DNA of 64,000 nucleotides, from the NCBI GenBank assembly GCA_020698575.1, contig CM036244.1, positions 12,686,534-12,750,533 on the forward strand, in the 5' to 3' direction. Made by a program: the position numbers and the translations under genes. The stretch comes from Bostrychus sinensis (lineage: Eukaryota > Chordata > Actinopteri > Gobiiformes > Eleotridae). The notes below the pieces were generated by a model. That model did not search any database, was not told the DNA's origin, and was given only the letters and a program-made list of their open reading frames with translations. This document shows positions 1 through 11,259 of this stretch, one piece after another (the stretch's first letter is position 1; each line of letters starts with the position of its first letter).

Positions 1-540
1 CTATTTTTTTTTAGGTGAAATGTAGAACGGGGACAGTTTTTTGGGAGATTTTGAGTGCTCTTAGTTGTGGCATCGATGCATGCCGTGGATATTAAACGGT
101 GTTGAATGAGGACAAGATTTTTGCTCTTGGCTGATCTCGTAACCTGAGAGACTGGTATGTTCTCTCTATTATGTTGTTTTTGGTTGAGTTATTTAGTTAT
201 TTCTTAGAATATAAAGACATGGGCAACTGCTAATGTGAGTGAAGAGGAACGTTAATGGGCAAGTATGAGCTGAGTCATGTCACAAAGCAACCAAGGTCAG
301 ACCAACTAAATGATTGTTTATTATGTATTTGAGAAAAAAAACATCACTTAAAAGTTTTCATTTTATATCTTGAGGTACATTAAACTTTTCAAAACTTCAT
401 AAAGACCCTTTTGGGGTTTGTAAACAGAATGGCGTTCCAAAGAGTGGTGCCATAAACTTAACAGACCACAATACATTTTCTATGGAGGGTTCAGTATGAT
501 GAAGATTTGGCAACTGACAACCAATCGACCACATGTAAGT
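1..540. other. No gene or recognised repeat
   Basis: AT-rich non-coding sequence. I see no convincing reading frame, no terminal repeats and no match to the repeat families found elsewhere in the window. Confidence 0.5.
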
Positions 541-655
541 AATATCCAATCCACTTTATTTTTATAGCACATATTACAATGTCGGTAGCGGGGATCAAAC
601 CACCAATCTTTGGGTTAGTGGGCAAATGTCTCTACCAACTGAGCGACTGCCGCCT
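541..655 (-). mobile_element. tRNA-derived SINE, shortened copy
   Basis: Read on the minus strand it starts with a tRNA-like head (GGCGGCAGTCGCTCAGTTGG, an A-box-like region) and carries GGTTTGATCCCCG, a B-box-like motif. It ends in a tail related to TAAAGTGGATTGGATATTAC. The middle body present in the complete copies at 21538 and 53757 is missing, so head and tail are joined directly. This is a short retroposon with no coding capacity. Confidence 0.65.
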
Positions 656-751
656 TTTAGTCACAGAGTTAATCATTTTAACCAAAAGAAAATTTATTTT
701 GTTTGTTTGTTACCTTAACATTTACCTGAACATTTACAAAATATTGGTGTT

Positions 752-1198
752 GCTCCCGCTCCCCTCTGGGGGAGTGGGGACTGTTTCAGATGCCTGGCTG
801 CTGGTAGATGTCCCAGTGATGACTGGACTTTAACTGACCCCATCTGTGCTCCTGTCCTAACCTGTGGGCCCTGTGCACTAACAGTCCCAGACACATGTTG
901 CCTGTCCGTCCTGGGAGAGGATCTCTCCTTCAATATGGGCTCCATAAGGTTTCTTCTTTTTTTCCCCACAGCTGGGCTTTTTTTTTTAGGAGTTTTTCCT
1001 TAGAAGGAGGAGAAGGAGGGTCTAAGGACAGGAGTGTCCTGGGTCTGTTTAGTTTGGTGTAGTTATTGTTTGTGTCGATTGTGTGTTATGGCTGATTGTG
1101 TGTTTATGTGTGATTAACTGTTTGTGTAGCCCTTTGAGGCAACTGTTGTTGTGATACTGGGCTATACAAATAAAACTGAATTCAGATTTAACTGAATA
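752..1198 (+). mobile_element. 3' tail of an L2-like LINE (or SINE sharing it)
   Basis: Contains the familiar teleost block TGTTGCCTGTCCGTCCTGGG and a closing segment GATACTGGGCTATACAAATA followed by AAACTGAATTCAG. This is the common 3' end of an L2-type fish retrotransposon. No reverse-transcriptase sequence precedes it, so the copy is strongly 5' truncated. Related pieces lie at 13428, 18140, 23150 and 48870. The assignment to L2 is from memory of the family tail. Confidence 0.6.
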
Positions 1199-1472
1199 AA
1201 ACAAACAAAACATTTAGTTCACCTGCAGGTGCATTTTATATGTCAGTATGCAAAAACTGGAATGCTTGCAAAGCAGATCAGTCACACCCTTATCCTTAAA
1301 ACTAGTTGTGTCTTCCATTGCCTTGACTCAATAACTAATCTTCATGAAAGTAACATTCCTTCACAAAAAATGTTTTAAGCCCTTTAACTGCATCCGTGCT
1401 TGTTTCCAATCTCACATACATACACAAGTTGTTTTGGCAATTCTAATATGACTAATAATAAAACTATATTTT

Positions 1473-1690
1473 ATGAATAGCTGTGCTGATTAGTCATTTT
1501 ATGCTCTATCCATACACCCCTGTTGCCAGCAGGGGGCGACAGGCACCTAATCGAAGCATTCCCCAAAACAAGACATTTTCCATAAATATACATCATTTTA
1601 AGTTATCAAGCATGAAATACTAATGCAAAGGTGACCAAAGTTATGTAAAAAAAAAAAAAAAAAAAACTGAAAAAGGCATAATATGGACCT
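1473..1690 (-). mobile_element. TTAA-type MITE, subfamily B, 5' part
   Basis: Reverse complement of the first half of the copy at 28441-28824, including the shared block around CACCCCCTGCTGGC and the terminal GCATAATATGG. A 20-bp A tract (1647-1666) has expanded inside it. It lacks the 3' half and has no coding potential. Confidence 0.6.
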
Positions 1691-1720
1691 TTAGTGAAAT
1701 AAAGATAAAGATAAAGATAA
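1691..1720 (+). repeat. Short (AAAGAT)n repeat
   Basis: About three and a half units of AAAGAT directly after the MITE end. Confidence 0.7.
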
Positions 1721-2498
1721 TTGCTGGTTTGCAAGAGCATAGTTCTAAACTTACCTCTAGAAGTTTTTGCTGTCACATATTCAGATCAGGGTAGCTTAGC
1801 TGCTGTTGTGGGTGTTTGAAAAGCTAGATAACATATTTTGGTATTACACTAGGCAAAAAGAAGATTGCGGTAATGTTCCCTTATGATAAAATGTTACATG
1901 AAAAGATTTAAATATCATATAAAACAAGGAAATAGAAAAGTTGACTGAGATTTTAGTGAAAGAGAACACAGCTTTAAGTCTAATTTTGCATTAGTCTTTG
2001 AAAATGTGCACTTACTTTGACAGATTCCCTGGTAAGTACTTTTCATTGTTGGCACGTCCGAACTTCATTAGTGAAATTATTACATGTGACAAGTCAACAC
2101 AACAAGGTCATAAGTCATGTAATTTCTCCTCTATTCAGATTCAAATAGCATTATCTCGGAGCCACTGTCACAATCAGGGCTGAGAAACGTCGTCAGCTGT
2201 CCGATATAATCATCCATAAATATAAGTGTCACTGGGGATGTTGGATGAGAGCTGTCACTGGGTCATTTGACTGTCTGTGTCCAGTCTGGGGATAAATTAT
2301 GAGCGTTCACTAAAGGTCAAACATTTAGGAGGCTGTTTATTCAATTATTTACAGAGAGCTTAAAATAAATCCGTCTGTCCTTGAGGGAGACGGCCTTTAG
2401 GGGCAGAGTCTGTTTAGGACGGGGCAGTGATTGATGAGCTCTTCTTCTCACATGTTAAAAGGTACACTATTTTTTTCAGTTCTGGTCTAATCCAACCC
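1721..2498. other. Non-repetitive interval, no gene seen
   Basis: No transposon hallmark found. The part from about 2160 to 2450 is less AT-rich and contains TGATTGATGA, which resembles a HOX/PBX-type site, so it is a weak candidate for a conserved non-coding element. That is inference only. Confidence 0.4.
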
Positions 2499-2600
2499 CA
2501 TAACTTCAGCATGTTATAATGTTGTTCCCTTATCACAAACTTACCTGGAGTTGTTTTGGTTTATTTACACATTTGAGTAATCCTGAAGTTTCTGAGGTTT
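2499..2600 (-). mobile_element. TTAA-type MITE, subfamily A, 3' fragment
   Basis: Matches, on the minus strand, the 3' region of the copies at 2803 and 46697 (blocks ATGTTATAATGTTGTTCCCT and ACCTGGAGTTGTTTTG). Only about 100 bp remain. Confidence 0.55.
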
Positions 2601-2802
2601 AGGTCAATGTAATTTACTGAGGAAACAAAAAAAAAAAAAGTTGCAATTAAAAATAAGGTTCAGGTGTAGACTTAATCTTTTACAATATTGACAAATGTAC
2701 ACTGTAAATTAATTATGTATTACGGTCTAATTTTGTTCCAGATGCTATTAGGTGACTCAGTTTTACTCAAATAAGAAAAACAATGCATACTTTTACATTT
2801 AA

Positions 2803-3226
2803 GGGGCTATAATATGCTTTTATTTATATTTTTTAACCAATCTTAGTGACATTTAGAACAGCATTGGTTGTTTTACAAACTTTAAAAACATTGTCTGATT
2901 AAAAGAAAATGTTTTAAATAAGCACTCTACTGGTGCCATAAAGAAACAGGTGAAGAGACCAGCAGAGGGCAGCAGAGGGCATAGCTGTGACGATCTTTTA
3001 AAAATAAACCTAGAAAAAGCTCATTATTTCTTTAAACTTTTTGGATGATTCCATTTTACTACAAATTGAAAAATAGCTGTGAGGAAACAGTGGAGCCTGT
3101 TTTTGTTTGTTTTTTCTTTAATAAATGAATGAGAGCATGTTTTTGATGAGAGAACATCATTATAACATGGGAGAAAGAAGAAAAAAAAAAAAAAGAAAGA
3201 AAATCAATTTTGCATTATATAGTCCC
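2803..3226 (+). mobile_element. TTAA-type MITE, subfamily A
   Basis: Starts GGGGCTATAATATGC just after TTAA (2799-2802) and ends in GCATTATATAGTCCC before TTTA (3227-3230), so the ends are inverted repeats next to a TTAA-like site. The body shares the block ACCAGCAGAGGGCAGCAGAG with other copies. An A-rich tract near 3180-3200 is an internal expansion. It is a non-coding element mobilised in trans. TTAA flanks suggest a Kolobok or piggyBac type helper, which is inference. Confidence 0.65.
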
Positions 3227-4206
3227 TTTATGGTGAAATGTTTCAAGATTTTACTGAAGCTTTGTTTTTCCTAACCAGCAGTAAAAGTCATGAAAATGAA
3301 CTTGGGCAGTAAAAAATATAATCACAACATTGGAACTTCTCATAACACTTTATACACTGCAGCTGAGTACTTTACAGGCTGTGAATATTCAAAGCATGAC
3401 TGACTTTAATTAAATTACATTATGGTTGCACAGTTTGCCCAAATGTTGATTTCTGTAAGCTTATTAAAAAAAGCCTGTGTTTATTGAAAATTTCAGTGTG
3501 GCCTAAGAAAAGGATGTGTTTTTAAACTTTTACACACATCTGTTCCCTTCAGGGCTTAAGCTGCGGAGAACACAGATGTTTTATGTTTCGTAACTGTTTT
3601 TGACTTGGAGATGGGGTCAGCACTTAAGCTTTTGACAAGTGAGGAAAAAAGTACGAGTGCATTTGAGGAGTCAAGTGTTGTACAATAACCATCAAAAAAC
3701 AAGTTGCAAAGACAAAATGTTTTTAAGATGGGGGCTCTGAGGCAGCTGCAGCAGGTAACACAGACAGAATTTTCTTTGCTTGTAAAAAGCCGGAGAGAAA
3801 ACTGGTCCATACGGAGAGTAACCATTTAAGTAAAAAGTAAAACCAAGATGTCCGAGACCTATGGGCATGTCTCTGTTCTCAGGACTTGCCTCCTCAATGC
3901 CTCAACTCCTCAGTTCCTCAGCTGTTACTCCCACCCACAGACAACAGAGACATGGTGTTTTCTATGGCTCTCTCCTCTCTGTGGGCAGGGGTAACAGGCA
4001 GGGAATCGAGCAGTTAAGGCAAGTCCTGAGAGTAGAAACATGCTGTTTGAGTGTTAGCCTGGCCAGCCATACCATTTCCTTTCTTTGTGAAGTGGGTCCA
4101 AAACCCCTTTTGTTCTAGATTTCATGCACCAAAATCAAGTGTTCTGACCAATCATAACTGTTCATCTAATTTGGGGGAGCTATAAGAAGCTTAGTTTCTG
4201 TGATCA
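3227..4206. other. No gene or recognised repeat
   Basis: Mixed-composition sequence between a MITE and a LINE relic. Short open frames occur on both strands near 3556-4118, but none resembles a known protein. Part of it could be unrecognised LINE sequence upstream of the relic. Confidence 0.4.
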
Positions 4207-4959
4207 GTGGTATTGTGGATCAGACAGCTGACAGACATGCTGCAGGACAAACTGGACCCCCTCCAATTTGCCTACAAGGCAAAGTGTGGGGTGGAGGACG
4301 CAAGCCTTACACTGCTCGACACTGTCACTAAACAAAAGGATTCTGCACAGCCACACACCAGGATTTTGTTTATGGATTTTTCTTCTGCTTTTAATACTGT
4401 ACACACAGACACAGTTGCCCCACCTCTCTGACCTCCAGGTCCACTTCACTCTCATTTTATGGATAAAAAACTTTTTTTACAGGACAGTCCTCAACATGTG
4501 TTTTTAAATGGTTTTAAATCAAGCTCAATGGTTTTCCCAGGACGTCCCCAGGGCTGTGTACTGTCTCCCATATTATTTTCCATCTATACGAATGGCATTG
4601 GCTGTAGCAGGGCAGGGGTGACACTCCTGAATTATGCACACGACATGGCCCTGGTGGCTCATGTGGTGGACAATGAAACTCATTCTCATCATGCTGACTC
4701 TGTGTATAAAAGAGCACAACAGTACCTCCACCTGCTGAGGACACTGAGGTCTTCTAATGTCAAGAAAGACATTTTAACAATGGTTTACAAGTCACTAATA
4801 GAGTCCATAATCCCTTTTAACAACACATCATGGTTCAACTTTCTGACAGCCAAAGACAAATCCAAACTCTCCCGTATTATCAGTGGGGCCAGTAAAATTA
4901 CTGGAACCCCTCACCTCCCCCTGTCAGAACTTTACAGTCACTGTCACAGTCAGTGCTGA
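4207..4959 (+). pseudogene. Broken LINE reverse transcriptase (CR1/L2/Rex1-like)
   Basis: Three overlapping open segments together encode recognisable reverse-transcriptase blocks. These are a DPLQFAY motif, then LFMDFSSAFNTV with the first catalytic aspartate, then SDLQV..LILWIKNF in another frame, then PQGCVLSPILFSIYTN and a YAHDM motif where YADD is expected. It then jumps to the C-terminal part (LLRTLRSSNV...SLIESIIPF). Two frameshifts (near 4410 and 4480), a His replacing a catalytic-site Asp, and an internal deletion after the YAHD motif make it dead. Family usual length is far greater, so both ends are missing. The exact clade is uncertain. Confidence 0.8.
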
Positions 4960-5107
4960 GGTCGGGGGGACAACAACAAGAACAAAAATCCAAAAGCTAA
5001 AAAAACTAAACTTAACTAACTAAACTAACTAAAAGTAAAAGTCCAAAAACAGGAAGAGCAGGATACACGGACAGGATCATGACAAAAACGTGTCACATTT
5101 GAGGGGA

Positions 5108-5415
5108 TGCACAGTGGCAGAGTAGTTAGCTCCACAATAAGGACCTTGTGGAGCAGATCCTTGGCCCGGCTGACTCCAGTCTCTCTGCATGTCCTACCTG
5201 TGTTACTGTGGGTTCTTTCTGACTTCCTCCCACCATCTGAAGATGTGTTAGTTGAACTGGCCATAGTAAATGAATGTGAGTGAATGGTTTTCTGTCATTG
5301 TTTCTATGTCATTACCTAGGGTGTACCCATGTACCCGTGCATATCTGTGAGGCTCCAGCCACCTGCGATCCCCAAAAGGAGTATGCTAAACAAGCTGGAT
5401 AAAGGAATGTCACAT
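5108..5415 (+). mobile_element. tRNA-headed composite SINE-like repeat, family C
   Basis: Head GATGCACAGTGGCAGAGTAG with tRNA-like spacing, then GTGGGTTCTTTCTGACTTCC, and a tail with GGGTGTACCC and GGCTCCAGCC. This order matches a very common teleost repeat. Other copies lie on the minus strand at 11768, 26230, 54030, 61040 and 61378. This copy is diverged and has no coding potential. Confidence 0.6.
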
Positions 5416-6097
5416 ACGAGATGCAGCAGTACAGTTAAAGTTCACTTCAAACAAGCCAGATGTGACCAAAATACTAATTTCATACACCCTCAGAAGGTAA
5501 ATTAGGTTTATTTTTCCCTCTAACTGCAGCTAGAAAACTCACATCAAAGTTTTAGTATCTGCGTGTCAGGTAAAATGTTTCTAAGCGACTTTTCAGTCAG
5601 CTTAACACTAATTAAGCTTGATTTAAAGTGACACCTGCTCAAATGCGTTTTGCCAATCCAAATTTGAATCAAAGTTTTCTGTGTGTATTTGGACAAAGCT
5701 CTTGGCAGACGCAGACACTTCTGTAGAGTGGGTCTCACCTGTGCGCCGTGTGGCCGGGGCTCAGCTGTGCTCACTCACGTCCAAGCGCATTATCCACGCC
5801 CAAACACTAACTGATTGGACAAAAACGCTACTGATGCGAAATGGAACTATTTATAGTGGGATGAACAATTATAAAGTTTGCAAAGTTTGTTAGCACATCC
5901 CTATAGAACGTAAACTGGGGGAACAACTGAATCGTGAAAGCTATGCGGCCCATTGAACACATTATGCAGATGAACTGAAATGGTTTCACTGATAAGCAAC
6001 CACAAAGTAATTATGTTCATTTATATTTTAAAATCATTGTTTGGTCATATGTTTTTCTGTGTATTCAGTAACAGCTGACAGTTGTGTGTTTGGCATA
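5416..6097. other. No gene or recognised repeat
   Basis: Includes a slightly GC-richer patch (5700-5800). No open frame with recognisable protein similarity and no clear terminal repeats. Confidence 0.4.
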
Positions 6098-6213
6098 TAC
6101 ACTATATTTCCAAAAGTATGCACATATGAACTTACGTGACATCCAGTTCTTAATCCATAATCTGAATTCAGTTATTTGAGTGGGTAAGTAAATACTTTTG
6201 GAAATACTGTGTA
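6098..6213. mobile_element. Tiny Tc1/mariner-type MITE
   Basis: A 116-bp element bounded by TA dinucleotides. The left end reads CACTATATTTCCAAAAGTAT and the right end ATACTTTTGGAAATACTGTG, which are near-perfect inverted repeats. TA targets and the ACACTATAT...CCAAAAGTAT terminus fit Tc1-like MITEs common in fish. No room for a transposase. Confidence 0.75.
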
Positions 6214-6255
6214 ACATTTTCTTTATGTATCATTTGCCTGATGAACCTCTGTACT

Positions 6256-6392
6256 CTTTGTGCCTGTCCCAAGCCCAGATAAATGGAGAGGGTTGCGTCA
6301 GAAAGGTCTGTAAAAACCTACACCAAATTGAAATGCAAATAACTGCATGCCAGGAAGATAATTATTTGCTGTTGGGACCCCAGATGGGAAAG
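6256..6392 (+). mobile_element. SINE tail fragment, family D
   Basis: Block TCCCAAGCCCAGATAAATGG followed by GTCAGAAAGGTCTGTAAAAA and a degenerate end. It matches a common teleost SINE 3' region also present at 16468, 29965, 31806 and 58335 (plus) and at 19930, 28090, 53505, 57180 and 63375 (minus). Confidence 0.6.
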
Positions 6393-6607
6393 AATATAAA
6401 AATGCATAGAAAATAAGTAACACAATGCAAGACTTGATTGATAAATAGAGAGCTTCGCCTTCAAGCTTAGCTCCTTCTTCACCACAAGAGACACTGATCT
6501 GCTTTATTATCAAGTTTCTTTTGGAAGGCCTGCACAATTTGTCAACAATGATATTAATGATATTAGAGAGTAGTTATTTCAGCACTTGCTATGTCTGGTA
6601 AGACAGA

Positions 6608-6615
6608 GATACAGG
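6608..6615. other. Left 8-bp target-site duplication of hAT element
   Basis: GATACAGG, repeated exactly at 8040-8047. An exact 8-bp duplication is the hallmark of hAT insertion. Confidence 0.85.
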
Positions 6616-8039
6616 CAGGGCTTAATTTGTAAATCAAACCATGCCGGAACAAAAATTGCGCTTTGACACTGGAGTCCACAAGGCCAACACTGTTCACGCT
6701 GTACACACAACACAATGCTCAGGCGCACACACATCCCAAAATACCAAGCAACTGCTAATTTATACTGAGTTTTAAATGATATTTTAACATATTTGTTAAC
6801 ATTATTATACATTATAGTGTTTCACTTCAGTGTAATGTGTCAGTGTACGTTTGTGTGATTGCTCAGCTGATCGAGAAATCAGCTGCTACGCATAATTACT
6901 GCACTTTTGTAGACTCCCTCTGTCATAGACCGACTGTGCGGCCACCAGTCTGAAGCAAGAACACAGACTCATGCAGCTGTGGTCTCTATAAACAAAGTCT
7001 AGCCTAGGAAAGTGAGCACACGGCAGCAGTAAGCTTTCAGCCTATGTTTCTCCTTTGTTTTCGCTTCTTTTTAATGACTGCCGTGGAGCGCGCAGTCTTC
7101 TCTGCGTAATGGCGTTTCACAGCTCCAGGCTCTGTGAGCCTCAGCGCGTTAGCTCGAGCTTACAGATGCTTTTGACCAAACAAAAAAGAGCAAACTGCTG
7201 TGGATCTATGTCCCGTGTGCACAGGGGATATAAAGGAGGAATAAAAAGCGCACATCGAGGGCACGTGGTGTAAGGTTTCTCTGCGTAACTATGGCTATGT
7301 AACAGTGACACTGGCGTTTAACTGGCCCCGAGTCTCCTGATCCTGTGACCCATGATCAGCACGTTAGCCCTATAGCTTTCATGTGCATTTGAGTAAAAGA
7401 ACAAACTGACGTTGCACTGCCAGGTCCCGTGCGCTCTCGGGCGCAGTGGGGAAATGACGCGGCACATCCAAAGCACATCAAGTAGGTCGCCTCCGCGTAA
7501 CCAAAGTCAGGACAAACCTCAACAGATTTACTGTCTTCTGGCTGTTAGCAAACACATCACTTTTGACTTAAAGAGCAGCAGTCAGCTGTAGCTCCACTTG
7601 AGTTTGTAAAAACACACAGCCTACTATGGTTCTGTGCAGCTCTGTGGATGCTGCAGAGATTGGTCGGGGTCGGGGGACATCTCAAGGTACGCACAGTGCA
7701 TACTGCCGTACACCTGCAGACACCACTGGTGTTAACAGTGGTGAACAGATCTTTCAGTTTGACGTGACCTGATTCCCTGTACAATCTAAAGACACGAATT
7801 ACAGCGCGGGGACAGTCTGTGTTGAAGCGCTCATGCGGAAATGAAGCGTGGCTTTTATGTTTAAAACATATGCATTTCTGTGTAATTACACCTCCGACCT
7901 TCAACACAGGTTTAGGAGGTCAAAAGAGTCAAATGTAGTCAACACTTTGTTCTGAGTTGTGTCCAAGTTCCCAGATCGCATCAAAATAAGGGAGTTTCCG
8001 GATCCTGTTCCGGCAAGATCCGGCTCAAATTAAGCCCTG
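6616..8039. mobile_element. Non-autonomous hAT-type transposon, intact ends
   Basis: The 1,424-bp element has perfect 14-bp terminal inverted repeats (CAGGGCTTAATTTG) and is flanked by an exact 8-bp duplication, GATACAGG. A second inverted motif, TGCCGGAACA, lies inside each end (6642-6651 and complement 8006-8015). The body is richer in G+C and CpG than its surroundings and has internal direct repeats (about 7080-7510). The longest frames inside (72 aa plus strand, 116 aa minus strand) do not look like a hAT transposase, so it probably depends on a helper elsewhere. Perfect flanks imply a fairly recent insertion. Confidence 0.85.
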
Positions 8040-8047
8040 GATACAGG
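8040..8047. other. Right 8-bp target-site duplication of hAT element
   Basis: GATACAGG, identical to 6608-6615. Confidence 0.85.
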
Positions 8048-8871
8048 CCACACAAAAAAAGCATTAACAAACAAAAGACAAATAAATTAAAACATGGGGA
8101 AATATTGGCAAAGCATTCAAAAGATGTTTGACGAAGTAGAGATAAATGCCAAACAGCACTCTCTAAACATAAAGTAGAAGTTAATTGAAGCCTGTTTCTA
8201 TGTATCAGTGATTTGTGACGCATTATTCCTTTTTATACATTAAAGCAATAAAGGTATTGGGAAAAAGAAGAGGATTGGCATTGGGACAAATACAAAAATC
8301 TGAAAACAAAACAACAAAACTATTCAATACTAATCTATTGACCCACAATCGCTTGACCAACCCAAAACATTAATCTAAAAAACATCATAATGGTTGCATT
8401 TGTTAGATTCAGTGATGCAAGACTTAATTTGTATTATACTATAAACTTATACTAACCGTAATTAAATCCTGCCATCAAAACATTATTTCTTGCCATACCA
8501 AAAAGTTAACTCTGGGTAAATCAACTTAACTTTCGCCTCTGCCTCCTGACTTGTGTAATTACAAATATATATGGATATTATCAAGTGGCACAGAGTGAGC
8601 AGTGAGTGAAGAGGAACACCAATCTTCCTCTCCTCTGTGTTTCTCCTGTGTGTTGTCAGTCCACTGCAGCAGCCTGTGGTCAGAGCTGCTCCACTCCCAT
8701 AGCCCACAGTGAATGAGTTTGTCAGCTCACCGCGGGACTCCTGGGCAGGACGAGATGAGGACGGATGTGGGGAGGCTGGTTTTCCTCAGCAGCACCAGCA
8801 GGAAGTAGAGATATTGGTCTTGTTTGACAGGAAGTGTTAAGGTTAGAGCAAAAGTCCCAAATTTTATTGTT
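8048..8871. other. No gene or recognised repeat
   Basis: AT-rich up to about 8480, then a more balanced patch (8590-8820). No protein similarity or transposon ends recognised. Confidence 0.4.
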
Positions 8872-9331
8872 AAGGTTTTTTTTTATGCTTTTATTCATCT
8901 TTTTAAACCAATCTTGGTCACTTCAATAGCATTGTGTGTTTTTTTTTACAGTCTTTGCAATTATTAAACACGTAAAGAGACCAGCAGAAGGCAGAAGAGT
9001 GCAGATCTTTTACACTTTTTTGAACATAATCAGTGGAAAAAAGCACTTTAGTTACTTAAATTTTTTGTATCTTGCCATTTTACTACAAAATGAAAAATAG
9101 CTGTAAGAAATCAGTGGAAACAGAGCTGTACACTGTTTTTGAATGAGAACCGATTCGATGTAGAGGGCTTGTTAATTGGTCAGTGCCATCCTGGAGTGAG
9201 CGGAGCTTTGTGGGAAAGGCCTATGGAACTAAGGAGAATACTGACACAAATGAAACAAAACACAACTCCGGGTATGTTTTTGATGAGGGACGCATGGTAG
9301 AAAGCTCGGACATTTTGCATAATATAGCCCC
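8872..9331 (+). mobile_element. TTAA-type MITE, subfamily A, diverged
   Basis: Contains ACCAATCTTGGTCACTT, AGACCAGCAGAAGGCAGA and the 3' terminal GCATAATATAGCCCC in the same order as the copies at 2803 and 46697. The left terminus is eroded into a T tract. It carries the long middle with TTGGTCAGTGCCATCCTGGA, which the 2803 copy lacks. Confidence 0.65.
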
Positions 9332-10558
9332 ATTCAAGTATTGTATATCACATTACTAATTATTTAGTAATTGTAATGATTATGAGATAAAAGAATGAGT
9401 TGGAAACCACACATCAAACTTATAAAGGAGACTTTTGGTATCTGAAGTCAATACATAACATGATTTTCTTCTTGCTTTTCTTGTAAAGTTGTACACACAT
9501 TTTAGGTATATAGAGCCCAACCCTGAAATGTTGATTGTAAAAAGTATTCTTCTCCCATGGGTACAAAATCAATTGTGACTCAGCAAAACTCAACTTTCTG
9601 AAATGTAATATGCAACTTTACCTTTTGTCTTCAAAATGTCTTTCAAATTTAGCTTTGGAGTCAGTAAGAATTGCTGTAGACAGCAACATCCATAAAGAAT
9701 GCCATGCATAATGACTAGAAAGAACTGGCTTCACTTTCCCTTGTTTTGGTAAAATAGTCATTTGTAATATGCAAAAACATAAAATGGCTGTTGCTGAATC
9801 CAGAAATTAACAATACAGATAAGGATATGAATAAAAGATACTAACTACAGCCACAAGAGCTCAGTTAAGGAAGAAATGGTTAATTAGATTAGTTAGTGGG
9901 TTTTATTCTTTACCATTGTTTTTTTTTTTTTACCCGTGTGTCTGTGACCTAATGAAACTAAAAGATCCCTGTTTAGTTCTAGGTCAGGGCCTTGTATCCT
10001 TAACATTGTGAGATGGACCATTATGTGACCATTATATATTTCCTTTAAAACCCACCGTATACAACACTGTATCATACTATGTCTGTCCCTGGCCTCTAAA
10101 GGTATAGTTTTCACAGAATACCCCTGAAAGCCTCCTGTCAGTGAGGTTTTATGTCGTTGGCAGCAGCAATAGCCAGAGATGGAGAGGTGTCTCCTGCATT
10201 CACAGCCTCCCTCTGAGAGCCACATACAGACAGAAGGCAGTCGCTCAGGACTCAGTGCACTCTCTACCTGTGCCTTTTGTATCCTTGCTGCTGCTCTGGT
10301 TCACAGCATCACTTAGCATGTGAATGATATGACTATTGTGCTGTCGACAAAAGAAAAACATATATATTATGGTGGGACTCAAGGTCTTGAAGTGGTCTTT
10401 TGGCTCTGCTTTTCCCCATATACCTTTGTTTTTTCTCTCTTTCAGTTTTATTAAATGTAAGATTTTTTGTTGTAAAAAGACTTTCTAAATACAGAATTCC
10501 TTACAGCTAGTTTAGTCATTCATCTTCTTCCACTTTTTTAAATTTAGGGATTTGTGGG
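9332..10558. other. No gene or recognised repeat
   Basis: AT-rich sequence. The GC-richer patch at 10140-10320 is open in two frames for 60-110 codons on opposite strands, but neither product is recognisable. Confidence 0.4.
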
Positions 10559-10930
10559 TACACTGAAAAAAAATATTGGAGGAGGTTGCTGAATTTACAT
10601 AATAAAACCCTGTAGGAATAACATGATATATACTGACAGTTTGTTGGATCTACATGATTAAATCATGGGCATTGTTTCCACCCAATGTACTGTAATTATG
10701 TTTGATCTAAACAATTCAAAAATGTAGTTTTAACACAGCTGTTTTGTGGTAAACAAACGTGATTTTTTCATGTTGATAATTTGTGATTAAATTACGTTAG
10801 TTTTACATAACTCAATTACTTAAGGTCTACATGATTATTTCAAGTCCTTTGTATAAAGCCTTAGACATTTTGTTATTTAAATGTCAGATGAGTGACAGGG
10901 ACATGAAGAAGACTGTGACCCGGTCGTTTG

Positions 10931-10931
<1 letters not shown>

Positions 10932-11000
<69 letters not shown>

Positions 11001-11032
11001 TTATTTATTTATTTACTTATTTATTTATTTTA
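10932..11032 (+). repeat. (TTA)n then (TTTA)n microsatellite
   Basis: About 22 TTA units run into TTTA units. The plus-strand frame through it is only poly-leucine and is not a gene. Confidence 0.95.
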
Positions 11033-11238
11033 TGTCCCAACTTCCTGTAGCATCAGAGAAGACAGTGTCTCCTTAGCTGATGTTTGGAGATTCAGTCTGA
11101 TGGGCTGGAGATGTTTAATTTTCTTTTTAAGTAAAATAAATTAAACCTGGAAAGAGAAATTAAGTTTGACAATGAAGTGTATTATTTTCTTTTAAACATG
11201 AAAAGGGTGGCTTCACATTATGTAACACTGTTAGTCTG

Positions 11239-11259
11239 AGTCATGGTCGAACCATGACT
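11239..11259. repeat. Short perfect palindrome
   Basis: AGTCATGGT and ACCATGACT form a 9-bp stem around CGA. A diverged half copy, ACTATGACTGATGT, follows near 11370. Confidence 0.7.

Noticed and set aside
7557..7907. 116-codon minus-strand frame inside the hAT element
   Set aside because: No BED zinc finger, DDE or hAT dimerisation motif; it overlaps internal repeats and looks like a chance frame.
10831..11076. 81-codon frame with a long poly-leucine run
   Set aside because: It is the translation of the (TTA)n microsatellite.
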